From: Merdivicinus sp050943495
GTDB taxonomy: Bacteria; Bacillota; Clostridia; Oscillospirales; Ruminococcaceae
Assembly (NCBI GenBank): GCA_050943495.1
Contig: JBMNPH010000009.1
Coordinates: 41,443 to 105,442 of the forward strand
Length of the DNA: 64,000 bases
Direction: 5' to 3'
Position numbers and translations under genes: made by a program. Below are positions 38,812-48,092 of the stretch, in pieces; the first letter of the stretch is position 1, and each line of letters begins with the position of its first letter. The notes under the pieces are model-generated. The model did no database searches. It was not told the origin of the DNA and saw only the letters and a list, made by a program, of their open reading frames with translations.

Positions 38812-40743
38812 TTAAATATCCAGGTTTTTCGCATACCGGGCGTTCTTTTCGATGAACTCCTTACGGGGTTCCACCTTATCGCCCATCAGGATAGTGAAAG
38901 TCTGGTTGGCAGCTGCCGCATCCTCCAGTCCAACCTGCACAATGGTGCGGTTGCTGGGATCCATCGTCGTCTCCCACAGCTGATGCGGGTCCATTTCACC
39001 GAGACCTTTGTACCGCTGGACATCGACTTTAGCGCCGCTCTCTCCGGCAAGTTCCGCAATATATTTATCGCGTTCCGCCTCATCGAACGCATAATAGAAC
39101 TTCTTGCCTCGGCTCACCCGGAACAGCGGCGGCTGCGCAAAATAAATGTGTCCCTGCTCGACGAGCGGCCGCATATACCGGAAAAAGAAGGTTAGAAGAA
39201 GCGTCCGGATGTGCGAGCCGTCGACGTCCGCATCGGCCATGATGATGACCTTGCCGTATCGCAGCTTCTCGACATCCAGGTCTTCCCCGATGCCGCATCC
39301 CAGCGCCATGACAACCGGCATCAGCTTTTCATTGCCGTAGACTTTATCCAGCCGCGCCTTTTCCACGTTGAGCATCTTGCCCCACAGCGGGAGGATGGCC
39401 TGGAAGGAACGGTCCCGTCCTTCTTTGGCCGAACCACCTGCCGAATCTCCCTCGACGATATAAATTTCGGTGATCGAGTTGTCCTTGGAGGTGCAGTCCG
39501 CCAGCTTTCCGGGAAGTCCTGCCGAATCCATCGCGGATTTCCGGCGGGTCAGGTCCCGTGCGCGACGGGCAGCCTCCCGTGCACGCTGCGCGCCGACTGC
39601 CTTCTCAAAGATCAGCTTGGCAATGCCCGGATTTTCCTCGAAAAAGGTGTTCAACCCGTCAAATACCAAATTTTCGACCAGCGGACGCGCTTCGGTATTA
39701 CCCAGCTTGCCCTTAGTCTGTCCCTCAAACTCACATTCCGGCAGCTTGACGCTGATGATGGCCGTGATACCTTCGCGGACATCGTCGCCCGAAAGATTCT
39801 CTTCGTTGTCCTTGAGCAGCTTACGACGCCGTCCGTAGTCGTTGAAGACCCGGGTCAGCGCGTTCTTGAACCCGAGTTCATGGGTGCCGCCATCGATGGT
39901 ATGAATATCGTTTGCAAACGATTTGATGACCTCATGATAGCTGTTGTTATACTGGATAGCGACCTCCGCTGTGCAGCCGTTTTCCTCTTTTGCCAGATAG
40001 ATCGGATCCGGATGGATGACATCCTCGACCTTGTTGAGATGCTGGACAAAGCTGCGGATACCGCCCTCATAGCACATATCCTCTTCGACCGGATTGTCGG
40101 GATCACGATAGTCAGTCAGCACAATCCGCACGCCTGCATTCAGGAACGCCTGCTCGCGCAGACGGGTTTCCAATTTCTCAAACTCAAAGACGGTGTCCTC
40201 GAAAATCTCCGGGTCCGGCTTAAAGACAACCGTGGTGCCGGTTTTGTGGGTATCCCCGATGATTTTGATTTCCTCGCTGTAATGGCCCCTCTCAAATCGC
40301 TGGAAATACACATGCTCGCCATTTTCGACCGTCAGTTCCAGCCATTCACTCAGCGCGTTGACGACCGATGCGCCAACGCCGTGCAGACCGCCCGACACCT
40401 TATATCCGCCGCCGCCAAACTTTCCGCCTGCGTGCAGGATGGTATACACGACGGTTGCTGCCGAAATTCCCTCCTTCGGATGAATCCCAACCGGAATACC
40501 ACGTCCGTTATCAACAACACGTATAATATCTCCTTCGAGAATATCGACCTGGATCTTATCGCAGAAGCCTGCCATTGCTTCGTCGATGGCATTGTCCACA
40601 ATTTCATAGACCAAATGATGCAGTCCAGCAGGCCCAGTTGAACCGATGTACATACCCGGCCGTTTACGGACCGCTTCCAGTCCCTCCAGTACCTGAATCT
40701 GGCTTTCGTCGTATTGATTTCCGTTTACAGGCTGATTGCTCAC
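38812..40743 (-). CDS. gyrB: DNA gyrase subunit B
   Basis: The ATPase subunit of gyrase. The 643-aa protein has the GHKL ATP site (DNAIDEA, DNGRGIPVGIHP, GGKFGGGGYKVSGGLHGVGASVVNALS), the TOPRIM segment EGDSAGGSAKEGRDR and MADADVDGSHIRTLLLTFFFR, and the C-terminal QRYKGLGEM motif. The length suits the short Gram-positive GyrB. It sits after remB and before the YcxB-like gene. Confidence 0.98.
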   Translation of the reverse strand: MSNQPVNGNQYDESQIQVLEGLEAVRKRPGMYIGSTGPAGLHHLVYEIVDNAIDEAMAGFCDKIQVDILEGDIIRVVDNGRGIPVGIHPKEGISAATVVYTILHAGGKFGGGGYKVSGGLHGVGASVVNALSEWLELTVENGEHVYFQRFERGHYSEEIKIIGDTHKTGTTVVFKPDPEIFEDTVFEFEKLETRLREQAFLNAGVRIVLTDYRDPDNPVEEDMCYEGGIRSFVQHLNKVEDVIHPDPIYLAKEENGCTAEVAIQYNNSYHEVIKSFANDIHTIDGGTHELGFKNALTRVFNDYGRRRKLLKDNEENLSGDDVREGITAIISVKLPECEFEGQTKGKLGNTEARPLVENLVFDGLNTFFEENPGIAKLIFEKAVGAQRAREAARRARDLTRRKSAMDSAGLPGKLADCTSKDNSITEIYIVEGDSAGGSAKEGRDRSFQAILPLWGKMLNVEKARLDKVYGNEKLMPVVMALGCGIGEDLDVEKLRYGKVIIMADADVDGSHIRTLLLTFFFRYMRPLVEQGHIYFAQPPLFRVSRGKKFYYAFDEAERDKYIAELAGESGAKVDVQRYKGLGEMDPHQLWETTMDPSNRTIVQVGLEDAAAANQTFTILMGDKVEPRKEFIEKNARYAKNLDI

Positions 40744-40778
40744 AGTTTGGTTCCTCCATTTTCCGGTTGTTCACGGGT

Positions 40779-41033
40779 TTATCCCAGCACATTGTTTCGT
40801 TTGCGCAATGTCGCCGTCGCCAGCTGAGACAGATACAGTCTCCGCTCCCCCTGTTTTTCCCATACCACAATTGATTTCGGAAGTTCCGCCGTCACGCTGA
40901 TGACCTCTCCCTTCTGCTGGGACAGGCTCAGGAACTCCTTGGTGAATTTAGACACCGACGCATTCTCGATATCGAAAATCCCGATGATGTCCTCTTTTTT
41001 GAGAATTTGCTCATTCCCGATGTGCAGGTACAT
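40779..41033 (-). CDS. remB: RemB/YaaB-like DUF370 protein
   Basis: An 84-aa protein of the extracellular-matrix regulator family (YLHIGNEQILKKEDIIGIFDIENASVSK, VWEKQGERRLYLSQLATATLRKR). It lies between recF and gyrB exactly as yaaB/remB does in Bacillus. RemA/RemB proteins are small DNA-binding regulators of biofilm and osmoprotection genes in Bacillus; the regulon here is unknown. Confidence 0.9.
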   Translation of the reverse strand: MYLHIGNEQILKKEDIIGIFDIENASVSKFTKEFLSLSQQKGEVISVTAELPKSIVVWEKQGERRLYLSQLATATLRKRNNVLG

Positions 41034-41048
41034 GAATTCCCGCCTTTC

Positions 41049-42164
41049 TTACGGCTCAAGCACAATGCTGCCGTTTTCCACTGAGAATATTTTCCCGCTT
41101 TCCATACGGAGAGTATTGGACAGATCACAGCAGGTAATCAATACCTGAAATCCGCGGATCTGATTCCGGATATAATCCTGCCGGTTCTGGTCCAGCTCGC
41201 TCATGACGTCATCCAACAGAATGACCGGCGCCTCCCCCGTAATCCGGCGGTATAGATGCGCCTCCCCAAGTTTAAGGGCGATGGCGCAGCTGCGCTGCTG
41301 GCCGCGCGAGCCATATAATTTGACCGGATTGCCGTCAACTGCCAGCGCAATATCATCCCGGTGAATCCCTTTGGTGGTGCATCGCATCCGCAGGTCGGTC
41401 TCCCGACTCTGCCGCAGGGCCTCCAAATAATATTCAATCAGTTCATCCGAATAGACCTCCAGCGGCATCTCCTCCGGAAAGACCGTCGATTCGTATCCTG
41501 CCGTGAAAGATTCCGCATATCCGGTAAAGCCGCCATAAATTTCCGCGGCCGCCGGCGTCAGTTTCCGCAGGTAGTCCGCCCGGTAGATCGAAAGGATGGT
41601 ACCCAGCCGTGCCAACTGCAGATCCCAGATGTCAAAAGTATCCGCAAATTGTGCATACTTTTCGCCGTCTCGCAGCAGGGCGTTTCGCTGTTCCAGTACG
41701 CTCTGATACTGGGCCAAATACTGCCCGTATGCCGGCTTGAGCTGGGAAGCCGCCGTATCCAGAAACCGCCGCCGCTCACCCGGGCCCTCCCGGACGATAT
41801 TCATTTCGGTCGGGTCAAAGACCACCGCCGGAAATATACCCGCGAGCTCGGACGGCGTTTTGAGCGGCACATTGTTCAGCTGAACCTTCCGCTTTTTCTC
41901 CCCACCCGCATACCGGATCTCCTGCTGTCGTTCCCGGTCTCGGAACTGGTTCCGGATCTGAAACGCCGCCTCTCCAAACCGAACCATCTGACTCTCCCGG
42001 GCCCCGCGGAAGCTGCGGTTTCCAGTGCAAAGCCAGATGGCTTCCATAAAGTTTGTTTTTCCCTGGGCATTGTCGCCGAGCAGAATATTGATCTCCGGAC
42101 AGGGCGCAAGCTCTGCTGCCGCAATGTTGCGGAAATTTTGCAGGCAGATCTCCTCGACGATCAT
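41049..42164 (-). CDS. recF: DNA replication and repair protein RecF
   Basis: An SMC-like ATPase loading RecA at gaps. The 371-aa protein has Walker A LGDNAQGKTNFMEAIW, the signature LKLGEAHLYR with RGQQRSCAIA, and Walker B PVILLDDVMSELDQNRQ. It lies in the conserved dnaN-yaaA-recF-remB-gyrB series, starting 11 bases after yaaA. Confidence 0.97.
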   Translation of the reverse strand: MIVEEICLQNFRNIAAAELAPCPEINILLGDNAQGKTNFMEAIWLCTGNRSFRGARESQMVRFGEAAFQIRNQFRDRERQQEIRYAGGEKKRKVQLNNVPLKTPSELAGIFPAVVFDPTEMNIVREGPGERRRFLDTAASQLKPAYGQYLAQYQSVLEQRNALLRDGEKYAQFADTFDIWDLQLARLGTILSIYRADYLRKLTPAAAEIYGGFTGYAESFTAGYESTVFPEEMPLEVYSDELIEYYLEALRQSRETDLRMRCTTKGIHRDDIALAVDGNPVKLYGSRGQQRSCAIALKLGEAHLYRRITGEAPVILLDDVMSELDQNRQDYIRNQIRGFQVLITCCDLSNTLRMESGKIFSVENGSIVLEP

Positions 42165-42175
42165 CGAACGCCCCC

Positions 42176-42388
42176 TTAGTCTACCAGAAGCTGGTAATTT
42201 TCCACCGTCACTTCATCGCCCGGATACAGCTTTTTTCCCCGCTGGGTGCAAGCTTCTCCGTTGCAGAGGACGATTCCTTCCTGAATCATCTGTTTTGCGT
42301 GGCCGCCTGTTTCGGCGACTCCCGCAAATTTCAAAAACTGATCCATCCGGATGAATCCGGTCTTGATTTTAATGTGTTTCGTGATCAT
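42176..42388 (-). CDS. yaaA: S4-domain protein YaaA
   Basis: A 70-aa S4 RNA-binding protein (FIRMDQFLKFAGVAETGGHAKQMIQEGIVLCNGE, GKKLYPGDEVTV). It occupies the usual position between dnaN and recF and is linked to 50S ribosome biogenesis in Bacillus. Its first 20 bases overlap the dnaN 3' end, implying coupled translation. Confidence 0.93.
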   Translation of the reverse strand: MITKHIKIKTGFIRMDQFLKFAGVAETGGHAKQMIQEGIVLCNGEACTQRGKKLYPGDEVTVENYQLLVD

Positions 42389-43490
42389 CTTTCAACCTCA
42401 TTGGCATGACAAGGAATACAAAGTGATCGCCTTCCTGCGGCAGCAGTTTGATCGGCGAGAATGCCGTATTGATTTCGATCACCAGTTCATCCAGTTCGCT
42501 CGCCTTGAGCGCGTCTGTCATGTATTTATTATTAAATCCGATCCGCACCGGCTCGCCCTCCAGCTGCACCGGAATCGAATCGCTGACCTTGCCCATTGCT
42601 GTCTCGCAGGAAATCAGAGCCTCTCCGTTTTCAAACACCGCTTTGACCGGATTTTTGATCTTCTCGCTGATGATGATAGAAGCGCGGTTGATGCTTTCGA
42701 GGAACATCCGTGCCGAAATAGTCAGTCGGGTCTTGTATTCTTTCGGGATAGCTGCTCGATAATCGATGAATTCTCCTTCCAACAGCCGCGAAATGACGGT
42801 ATAGCCGCCGCACTCAAATAAGATATGTTTGGTTCCAACTTTGACCTGCACAGCCTCTTCTCCATCAGTACGGGCTGTCAGCTTGAGCAGTTCGGACAAT
42901 GTTTTACCCGGTACCACAAACCGAAAATCCTCCGCGCCATCCACTGGTTCTTTGCGGAGAGCAAGTCGGCAGCCATCCACTGATACCAGATACAGGTTTT
43001 CCCCTTTTTTCTCAAATAAGGTACCGGTCAGTACCGGGGTGCTGGTATCCTGTGAAACCGCATACAAAGTCTGAGAGATCATGCTGCGCAGCGTTTCCGC
43101 CGGCAGTCGGAAGGAATGTTCCTCACTGACTACTGGAATTTCGGGATATTCGTCGGCGCTCATTCCAAGAATTGTAAAGTGTACTCCGCCGCCTTTGATG
43201 ATAGTCAACAGTTTGTCGTCGGTAGAGATGGTCAGCTCAGTATTAGGCATCCGGTTGATAATTTCACCGAACAGCCGGGCATTCAGGATGATATCTCCGT
43301 TTTCTGAGGATTGGACGGTGAGCTGCTTAGTAATGCCCAATTCCAGATTGTATCCGATGACCGAAAGTTGTCCGTTACGACAGCGCAGCAAAATACATTC
43401 CAGCGCCATGAGCGTAGATTTCGCAGAAACAGCCGGTGAAACATTGTTAACCGCTTCGCACAGGATTGTTTTATCACAAATAAATTTCAT
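42369..43490 (-). CDS. dnaN: DNA polymerase III sliding clamp (beta subunit)
   Basis: The 373-aa clamp has three similar domains, with MKFICDKTILCEAVNNVSPAVSAKST at the start broken over the first strand-helix unit and LPQEGDHFVFLVMPMRL at the C-terminus, the typical binding-pocket end. AGGAGGC precedes the ATG. It follows dnaA after about 500 bases of origin DNA. Confidence 0.98.
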   Translation of the reverse strand: MKFICDKTILCEAVNNVSPAVSAKSTLMALECILLRCRNGQLSVIGYNLELGITKQLTVQSSENGDIILNARLFGEIINRMPNTELTISTDDKLLTIIKGGGVHFTILGMSADEYPEIPVVSEEHSFRLPAETLRSMISQTLYAVSQDTSTPVLTGTLFEKKGENLYLVSVDGCRLALRKEPVDGAEDFRFVVPGKTLSELLKLTARTDGEEAVQVKVGTKHILFECGGYTVISRLLEGEFIDYRAAIPKEYKTRLTISARMFLESINRASIIISEKIKNPVKAVFENGEALISCETAMGKVSDSIPVQLEGEPVRIGFNNKYMTDALKASELDELVIEINTAFSPIKLLPQEGDHFVFLVMPMRLKDDHETH

Positions 43491-43559
43491 GGAAAGCCTC
43501 CTATTCCAAAAACGCGCAAATCTTCGAAAGGTGCGTTTTGTTACAATACATTCTGTATA

Positions 43560-43956
43560 AAGTGAAAAAGAAAGGATTGAGGAAGAGCGTTATTGATATA
43601 TAGATAATAAGAAAGAATATAATAATAAAAGATAGTAATAGTAGTAGGGACTGGGGATTTGTGAAAGAGGATGTCCCAATGCCCAATTTTTAAGGAAAAA
43701 AGCAGTATTTTAGTATGTGGGATCTACTTGGAATAAAAAGTGAAGATGTGAAATCTGAAAAGTACTTTTCACAGGAGTGGGAATGAAATGCGGTGAAGTT
43801 CTGTGAAACTGTGAAGAAAAATGTGAGAAAATATCTCGAATCAGTCTTTCACATTTTTCCACATTTTTATGTGGAAAACTTTTTAGGGGAGAAGATGAAA
43901 AACATAAACAAATAGCGAAATAGTCGGATCTTGTCCCTTCCCCAAAATGTGGAAAC
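43560..43956. other. putative oriC segment between dnaA and dnaN: AT-rich region, DnaA-trios and DnaA boxes
   Basis: The 500-base gap holds no convincing gene. Reading the plus strand: an AT-rich tract (about 43585-43632), then TAG-TAA-TAG-TAG-TAG (43633-43647), then a G-rich stretch (43648-43656), then many TGTGAAA-type variant boxes. Near-consensus DnaA boxes follow: TTTTCCACA at 43855-43863, its inverse TGTGGAAAA at 43870-43878, and TGTGGAAAC at 43948-43956. The order AT-rich, TAG triplets, GC cluster, boxes matches the basal unwinding system described for Bacillus. Strand opening here is inference. Confidence 0.7.
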
Positions 43957-43992
43957 CATTATTTTATGAGATTTTCCGTATTTTACTAACAG

Positions 43993-45453
43993 TTATTTAT
44001 CCCGGATGTTTTTAATGATGTCTTCAATGATACCACGGTCATGCGGATTGGTTTTGATGAGATTTTCGACCTTTTTGAGGGTGTAGACAATGGTGGTATG
44101 ATCGCGTCCGCCGAATTCTTGTCCGATTTCCTTCATGGTCGCTTGGGTAATTTCCCTTACAATATAAATGGCAATCTGTCGTGCCTGTGAAATCGGCGCG
44201 TTTTTCTTATTCGAACGGATGTCGTTGGCATTTACCTTATAAGTCTGCGCCACTTCATCGATGATCCGCTCAATCGTAATGGGCATCGGCTGGTTATCGT
44301 TGAGGATTTCCTTGATGACATTCTGCGCGACGCTTAGGGATGGCTCCGAGCCGGTATACATTTTATACATCTTGATTTTTTTGACGGCGCCTTCCAGCTG
44401 ACGAATGTTGCTTTTGAGCTTGGTTGCGATAAAATTGATGATGTCATCCGGAATTTCAATATGCAGCAGCTCGGCTTTGCGCTGGATAATGGCGATTCGG
44501 GTTTCGAGATCCGGCGCACCGATATCAGCCAGCAAACCCCATTCAAATCGCGACTTCAGACGGTCGGCGATGACATTAATATCTTTTGGAGGACGATCCG
44601 ATGTAATGACAATCTGTTTACCGCACTGGTATAGTTCATTGAAAGTGTGGAAAAATTCCTCCTGGGAGGCTTCCTTACCAGACAGGAATTGGATATCGTC
44701 GATCAGGAAGAAATCCGAGTGTCGGTATTTTTCATGGAAGGGGCTGGTATTCTGATTTTTGATCGCCAGAATCAGCTCGTTGGAGAAGGTCTCACAGTTG
44801 GTATAGATAACATTTAAGGAAGGATCATTTTTTTGCACTTCATTTTTGATTGCCATGAGCAGATGCGTTTTGCCTAGTCCACTTGGTCCGTAAATAAACA
44901 GCGGATTGTACGGTTTCATGGAGGTACTGTGGATATTGGCGCTGTTGGCAACCGATTTACAGGCGGTGTAGGCGAATTCATTTTTGCTGCCGACAATGAA
45001 GGTATCAAAAGTATAATCATATTCGCCGATAAATTGATCTGCTTCCTGTATTTTCTGATCTAAAAAGGAAGTCAAGCTGGAATCTCCGCCTGAATAAACC
45101 GGAGGATGCCGGACTGGTTCCTCTGGTACAGAAGGTGTTGGAGTAGGATCCGGCGTCTCAGCAACAGTAGGCGGTGTAGACTGCCCCGGTTCCGGCTCAC
45201 AAAGAATTTCCACATTGACCGGGAATCCCAGTACCGCTTCAAACGCCTCTTTTAGCGAAGCAAGATACTGGTCGATGAGAATGCTGCGATAAAATGAGGA
45301 TGAAACAACCAAATAGGCCGTATTATTTTCAAAACGGCCGGGTTCAATATTTTTGATCCAGCAGCGGTAGGCAGTTTCGGTCAATTCATTATTGCGAACT
45401 TTATCTTGGAAATAACCTTTCACAAGATTTAACACATCCGAAAATGACTGCAT
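43993..45453 (-). CDS. dnaA: chromosomal replication initiator DnaA
   Basis: The 486-aa initiator has domain I (about 1-90), a Pro/Thr-rich linker, and an AAA+ domain with Walker A YGPSGLGKTHLL and Walker B FFLIDDIQFL. The C-terminal box-binding domain ends with the signature GGRDHTTIVYTLKKVE. A cluster of DnaA boxes lies around its promoter and another beyond its 3' end, so autoregulation is expected. The start MQSFSD follows AGGAGG. Confidence 0.98.
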   Translation of the reverse strand: MQSFSDVLNLVKGYFQDKVRNNELTETAYRCWIKNIEPGRFENNTAYLVVSSSFYRSILIDQYLASLKEAFEAVLGFPVNVEILCEPEPGQSTPPTVAETPDPTPTPSVPEEPVRHPPVYSGGDSSLTSFLDQKIQEADQFIGEYDYTFDTFIVGSKNEFAYTACKSVANSANIHSTSMKPYNPLFIYGPSGLGKTHLLMAIKNEVQKNDPSLNVIYTNCETFSNELILAIKNQNTSPFHEKYRHSDFFLIDDIQFLSGKEASQEEFFHTFNELYQCGKQIVITSDRPPKDINVIADRLKSRFEWGLLADIGAPDLETRIAIIQRKAELLHIEIPDDIINFIATKLKSNIRQLEGAVKKIKMYKMYTGSEPSLSVAQNVIKEILNDNQPMPITIERIIDEVAQTYKVNANDIRSNKKNAPISQARQIAIYIVREITQATMKEIGQEFGGRDHTTIVYTLKKVENLIKTNPHDRGIIEDIIKNIRDK

Positions 45454-45509
45454 GTTGATATTCCTCCTGGGTGGAATGATACAAAAATCAAAAGAGAAAA
45501 ACTCTCGCG

Positions 45510-45718
45510 TTTTTCACACGAAAATGTGAAATAAAGTGAATAAAGAAATTTGGGCATGGAAAAAATACGCCAAATCGTGAATCTCATGGTTGAGAAACTC
45601 AATTTGGAATCGGTGAAAAAGAAAAAGTTGTTCGAAAAAATTGTGGATTTTCTGTGGATGAAAGTGGATAACTAACATTATTATAGCATAGACTTTTTTT
45701 TTTCGCAAGTTTTCCACA
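45510..45718. other. DnaA-box cluster upstream of dnaA (second part of the origin region)
   Basis: Box-like 9-mers: TTTTTCACA 45510-45518, AGTGAATAA 45535-45543, TGTGGATTT 45642-45650, TGTGGATGA 45653-45661, AGTGGATAA 45663-45671 and TTTTCCACA 45710-45718. Three of them are spaced by 10-11 bases, one helical turn. They flank the dnaA promoter, so DnaA can both assemble here and repress its own gene. Together with 43560-43956 this gives the bipartite origin typical of Firmicutes. Confidence 0.8.
45680..45708 (-). promoter_or_regulatory. promoter of dnaA
   Basis: Minus-strand TTGCGA (45703-45708), 17-base spacer and TATAAT (45680-45685) with an extended TGC. DnaA boxes lie on both sides, at 45663-45671 and 45710-45718. 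Confidence 0.75.
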
Positions 45719-45821
45719 TCATTTTGTCAAAAAATAAAGTGCAGAAACCGTTGCGTTTTTTTGCGAATTTTTTGGCAGATTGAAAAAACATCCCGAAAAT
45801 CCGTTTTTTTTCAAAAAAGAG

Positions 45822-45851
45822 TTGACAAAGAGATGGAATATCCTTTATACT
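45822..45851 (+). promoter_or_regulatory. promoter of rpmH
   Basis: TTGACA (45822-45827), 18-base spacer and TATACT (45846-45851). About 70 bases of leader with pyrimidine-rich repeats precede the rpmH start. Confidence 0.8.
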
Positions 45852-45927
45852 ATTAAATTGAGGGTTTTCGCTTTTTTTCCGAAAAGCCGGGAACCGAAAA
45901 CTTCGCTTTTTAAAGGAGGGGAAATCA

Positions 45928-46062
45928 ATGAAAAGAACCTACCAGCCTAAAAAACTGCAGAGAAAGAAAGTTCATGGCTTCCGTCAGAGAATGAAAACTG
46001 CTAATGGCCGCAAAGTCCTCAAGAGAAGACGCGACAGAGGCAGAGCAAGACTCTCTCACTAA
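45928..46062 (+). CDS. rpmH: 50S ribosomal protein L34
   Basis: A 44-aa very basic protein (MKRTYQPKKLQRKKVHGFR, then MKTANGRKVLKRRRDRGRARLSH), the complete L34. AAAGGAGGGG precedes the ATG. It is divergent from dnaA, as in most bacteria. Confidence 0.98.
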   Translation: MKRTYQPKKLQRKKVHGFRQRMKTANGRKVLKRRRDRGRARLSH

Positions 46063-46200
46063 GTTCTCGTGATATGAGCAGAGGAAGCCGCTCGTGCCAG
46101 ATGGTGCCGGTGGTTTCCTCGGCTTTCTGTTTTCCTGATTTTTCCAGTCCCGCCCCTTTTTCGGGATGGACTGATTTTATTATAATGAATGTGGATGTAT

Positions 46201-46587
46201 ATGGAAGAAAAAAATTTTCCGGAAACACTCAAGCTCAATAAAGAATTTAAACGTGCTTACCATCAGGGAAAAAGCCTGCCAACGCCGTATTTTGTTTGTT
46301 ATCGCGTCAAAAATCGCAAGCAGGGAATCCGATACGGAATTACGACTTCCAAAAAGGTTGGTAATGCTGTTTCCCGTAATCGTGCAAGAAGATTGATTCG
46401 AGCTGCTTTTCGCTCAGTATGGGAAAAATTCGATCCGAATTTTGATTACGTTTTTGTGGCGCGCGAACGCATTTTAGATGCAAAATCTTACCAAGTTGCT
46501 GCTGCTATGAAGGGCTGTATCAAAAATTTCCGCCATTCTGCGGAAATGCCTCGGAAACCGCAGCCAGACAGCCGTACTCCATCATGA
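46201..46587 (+). CDS. rnpA: ribonuclease P protein component
   Basis: Protein subunit of RNase P, which matures tRNA 5' ends. The 128-aa product has LKLNKEFKRAYHQGKS, RYGITTSKKVGNAVSRNRARRLIRAAFR (the RNR motif) and DYVFVARERI. The start is uncertain: ATG codons at 46189, 46195 and 46201 are in frame, none has a strong ribosome site, and a TATAAT at 46181-46186 would start a transcript just before 46201. The 46063-46188 gap holds a hairpin (GAGGAA/TTCCTC arms). Confidence 0.94.
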   Translation: MEEKNFPETLKLNKEFKRAYHQGKSLPTPYFVCYRVKNRKQGIRYGITTSKKVGNAVSRNRARRLIRAAFRSVWEKFDPNFDYVFVARERILDAKSYQVAAAMKGCIKNFRHSAEMPRKPQPDSRTPS

Positions 46588-46856
46588 TGAAACAATTATT
46601 AATGGGATTTGTACGCTTTTATCAGAAATATCTTTCCCGCATGAAAGCTCCCTGCTGTCGATTTTATCCCACCTGTTCTGCTTATATGTTGACATCCCTT
46701 GAGCGCTTTGGCGTTCTCAAAGGCAGTATTCTGGGAATTTGGCGTATTTTGCGTTGCAATCCTTTTTGTGCGGGAGGCATCGATCCAGTTCCTGAGACTT
46801 TTCATTTGCCTCGCTGGAAATTGCCTAGAACTTCGAAAAAAACACGGGATGATTAG
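46584..46856 (+). CDS. yidD: membrane protein insertion efficiency factor YidD
   Basis: A 90-aa protein: LLMGFVRFYQKYLSRMKAPCCRFYPTCSAYMLTSLERFGVLKGSILGIWRILRCNPFCAGGIDPVP, read in parts, is the YidD signature with three conserved cysteines in C-C-x5-C and later positions. It helps YidC-dependent membrane insertion. The ATG overlaps the rnpA stop (ATGA). Confidence 0.95.
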   Translation: MMKQLLMGFVRFYQKYLSRMKAPCCRFYPTCSAYMLTSLERFGVLKGSILGIWRILRCNPFCAGGIDPVPETFHLPRWKLPRTSKKTRDD

Positions 46857-46897
46857 CTCGTGTTCATGATAATGATCATTAGAAAGGAACGTTTGGC

Positions 46898-48064
46898 ATG
46901 AACTTTATTAATGAGCTGTTCGGTATCCCGCTTGGATGGATCATGTGGCTGCTCTATTCAGTAATCCGTAATTATGGAATCGCATTGATCCTTTTTACTG
47001 TCTTGATTAAGGCGGCACTGTTCCCGCTTTCCATCAAACAACAGAAATCTTCCGCAAAAATGGCGGTTTTCCAGCCTAAGATGTTGGAAATTCAGAAGAA
47101 ATATGCCAATAATAAGCAGAAACAGCAAGAAGAGCTGATGAAGTTCTATGAGGAACATGGGTATAATCCCATGAGCGGATGTCTGCCCCTCTTCATTCAG
47201 TTCCCGATTCTGTTCGGTATTATCGACGTAGTGTACAATCCCTTGCGTCATATTCTGCGAATTCCGCGGGATGTTATCTCCCAGATGACCGAAATCTTGT
47301 CCCAGCATGTCCAAAATTTTAATACCTATCAGGCGGAATTGTACATTATTTCCGCTGTCCAGAACCCGGATCAGGTTTCGCTATTTTCGTCGATTGATCC
47401 CCAATATATCGAAAAAATTTCTAATTTTGATTATAGCTTGTTTGGTCTGGATTTGGGAATTGTACCTCAGATTGCATGGAGTTGGATGCTGATTATCCCA
47501 ATTCTTTCCGGTGTGACGGCTTTGTTGACATCGGTTATCTCAATGCGCCTGAATCCTCAGTCCGCTGCACAAAATCAGCAGAGTGGCTGTATGATGAAGG
47601 GCATGATGTACGGTATGCCCCTCTTCTCCCTCTGGATTACCTTCTCGGTTCCGGTCGGCGTTGGTATTTACTGGATCATCTCCAATATTCTGGCTACTGT
47701 GCAGACAATTATTTTGAACAAGCTGTACAATCCTGCCCGTTATAAAGAAGAATATGAACAACAGATGCGGGAGATTGAAGAGAAAAAGCGTATCGAACGC
47801 GAAAAGCGCCGTAAACGGAAACTCGCAAAGGGCGAGGAACTCGATGATGATGATCTGACCGAAGAGGAACTCAAGGAGAAAAAACGCAAAGAACGGCAGC
47901 AGCGTCTCGAAAAACTGGAAAAAGATAACGAGAATCGCGACCCCGAAGCAGAGTATCTTACCGCAAAGGAAATCAATCGCAAACGTCTGGCAGAGGCGAG
48001 AAAACGCGATGCGGAAAAATATGGGGAAGAGTATATTGAAGTGACCGATAAGGATTTGATGTAA
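46898..48064 (+). CDS. yidC: membrane protein insertase YidC/Oxa1
   Basis: The 388-aa insertase has five transmembrane segments typical of the Gram-positive form without a large periplasmic domain. Conserved parts are NYGIALILFTVLIKAALFPLSIKQQKS (helix 1 to the cytoplasmic hairpin), NPMSGCLPLFIQFPILFGI and PVGVGIYWIISNILATVQT. The last 110 residues form a long charged coiled coil, probably contacting ribosomes. AAAGGAA precedes the ATG. Confidence 0.96.
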   Translation: MNFINELFGIPLGWIMWLLYSVIRNYGIALILFTVLIKAALFPLSIKQQKSSAKMAVFQPKMLEIQKKYANNKQKQQEELMKFYEEHGYNPMSGCLPLFIQFPILFGIIDVVYNPLRHILRIPRDVISQMTEILSQHVQNFNTYQAELYIISAVQNPDQVSLFSSIDPQYIEKISNFDYSLFGLDLGIVPQIAWSWMLIIPILSGVTALLTSVISMRLNPQSAAQNQQSGCMMKGMMYGMPLFSLWITFSVPVGVGIYWIISNILATVQTIILNKLYNPARYKEEYEQQMREIEEKKRIEREKRRKRKLAKGEELDDDDLTEEELKEKKRKERQQRLEKLEKDNENRDPEAEYLTAKEINRKRLAEARKRDAEKYGEEYIEVTDKDLM

Positions 48065-48092
48065 AATCCGGTCGGAAATGGAGGCTTTGTAT

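Noticed and set aside
43501..43686. 61-codon hydrophobic frame on the minus strand between dnaN and dnaA
   Set aside because: It begins with TTG and has no ribosome site. The Leu/Ile/Phe content comes from reading the AT-rich origin tract and the TAG triplets on the opposite strand.
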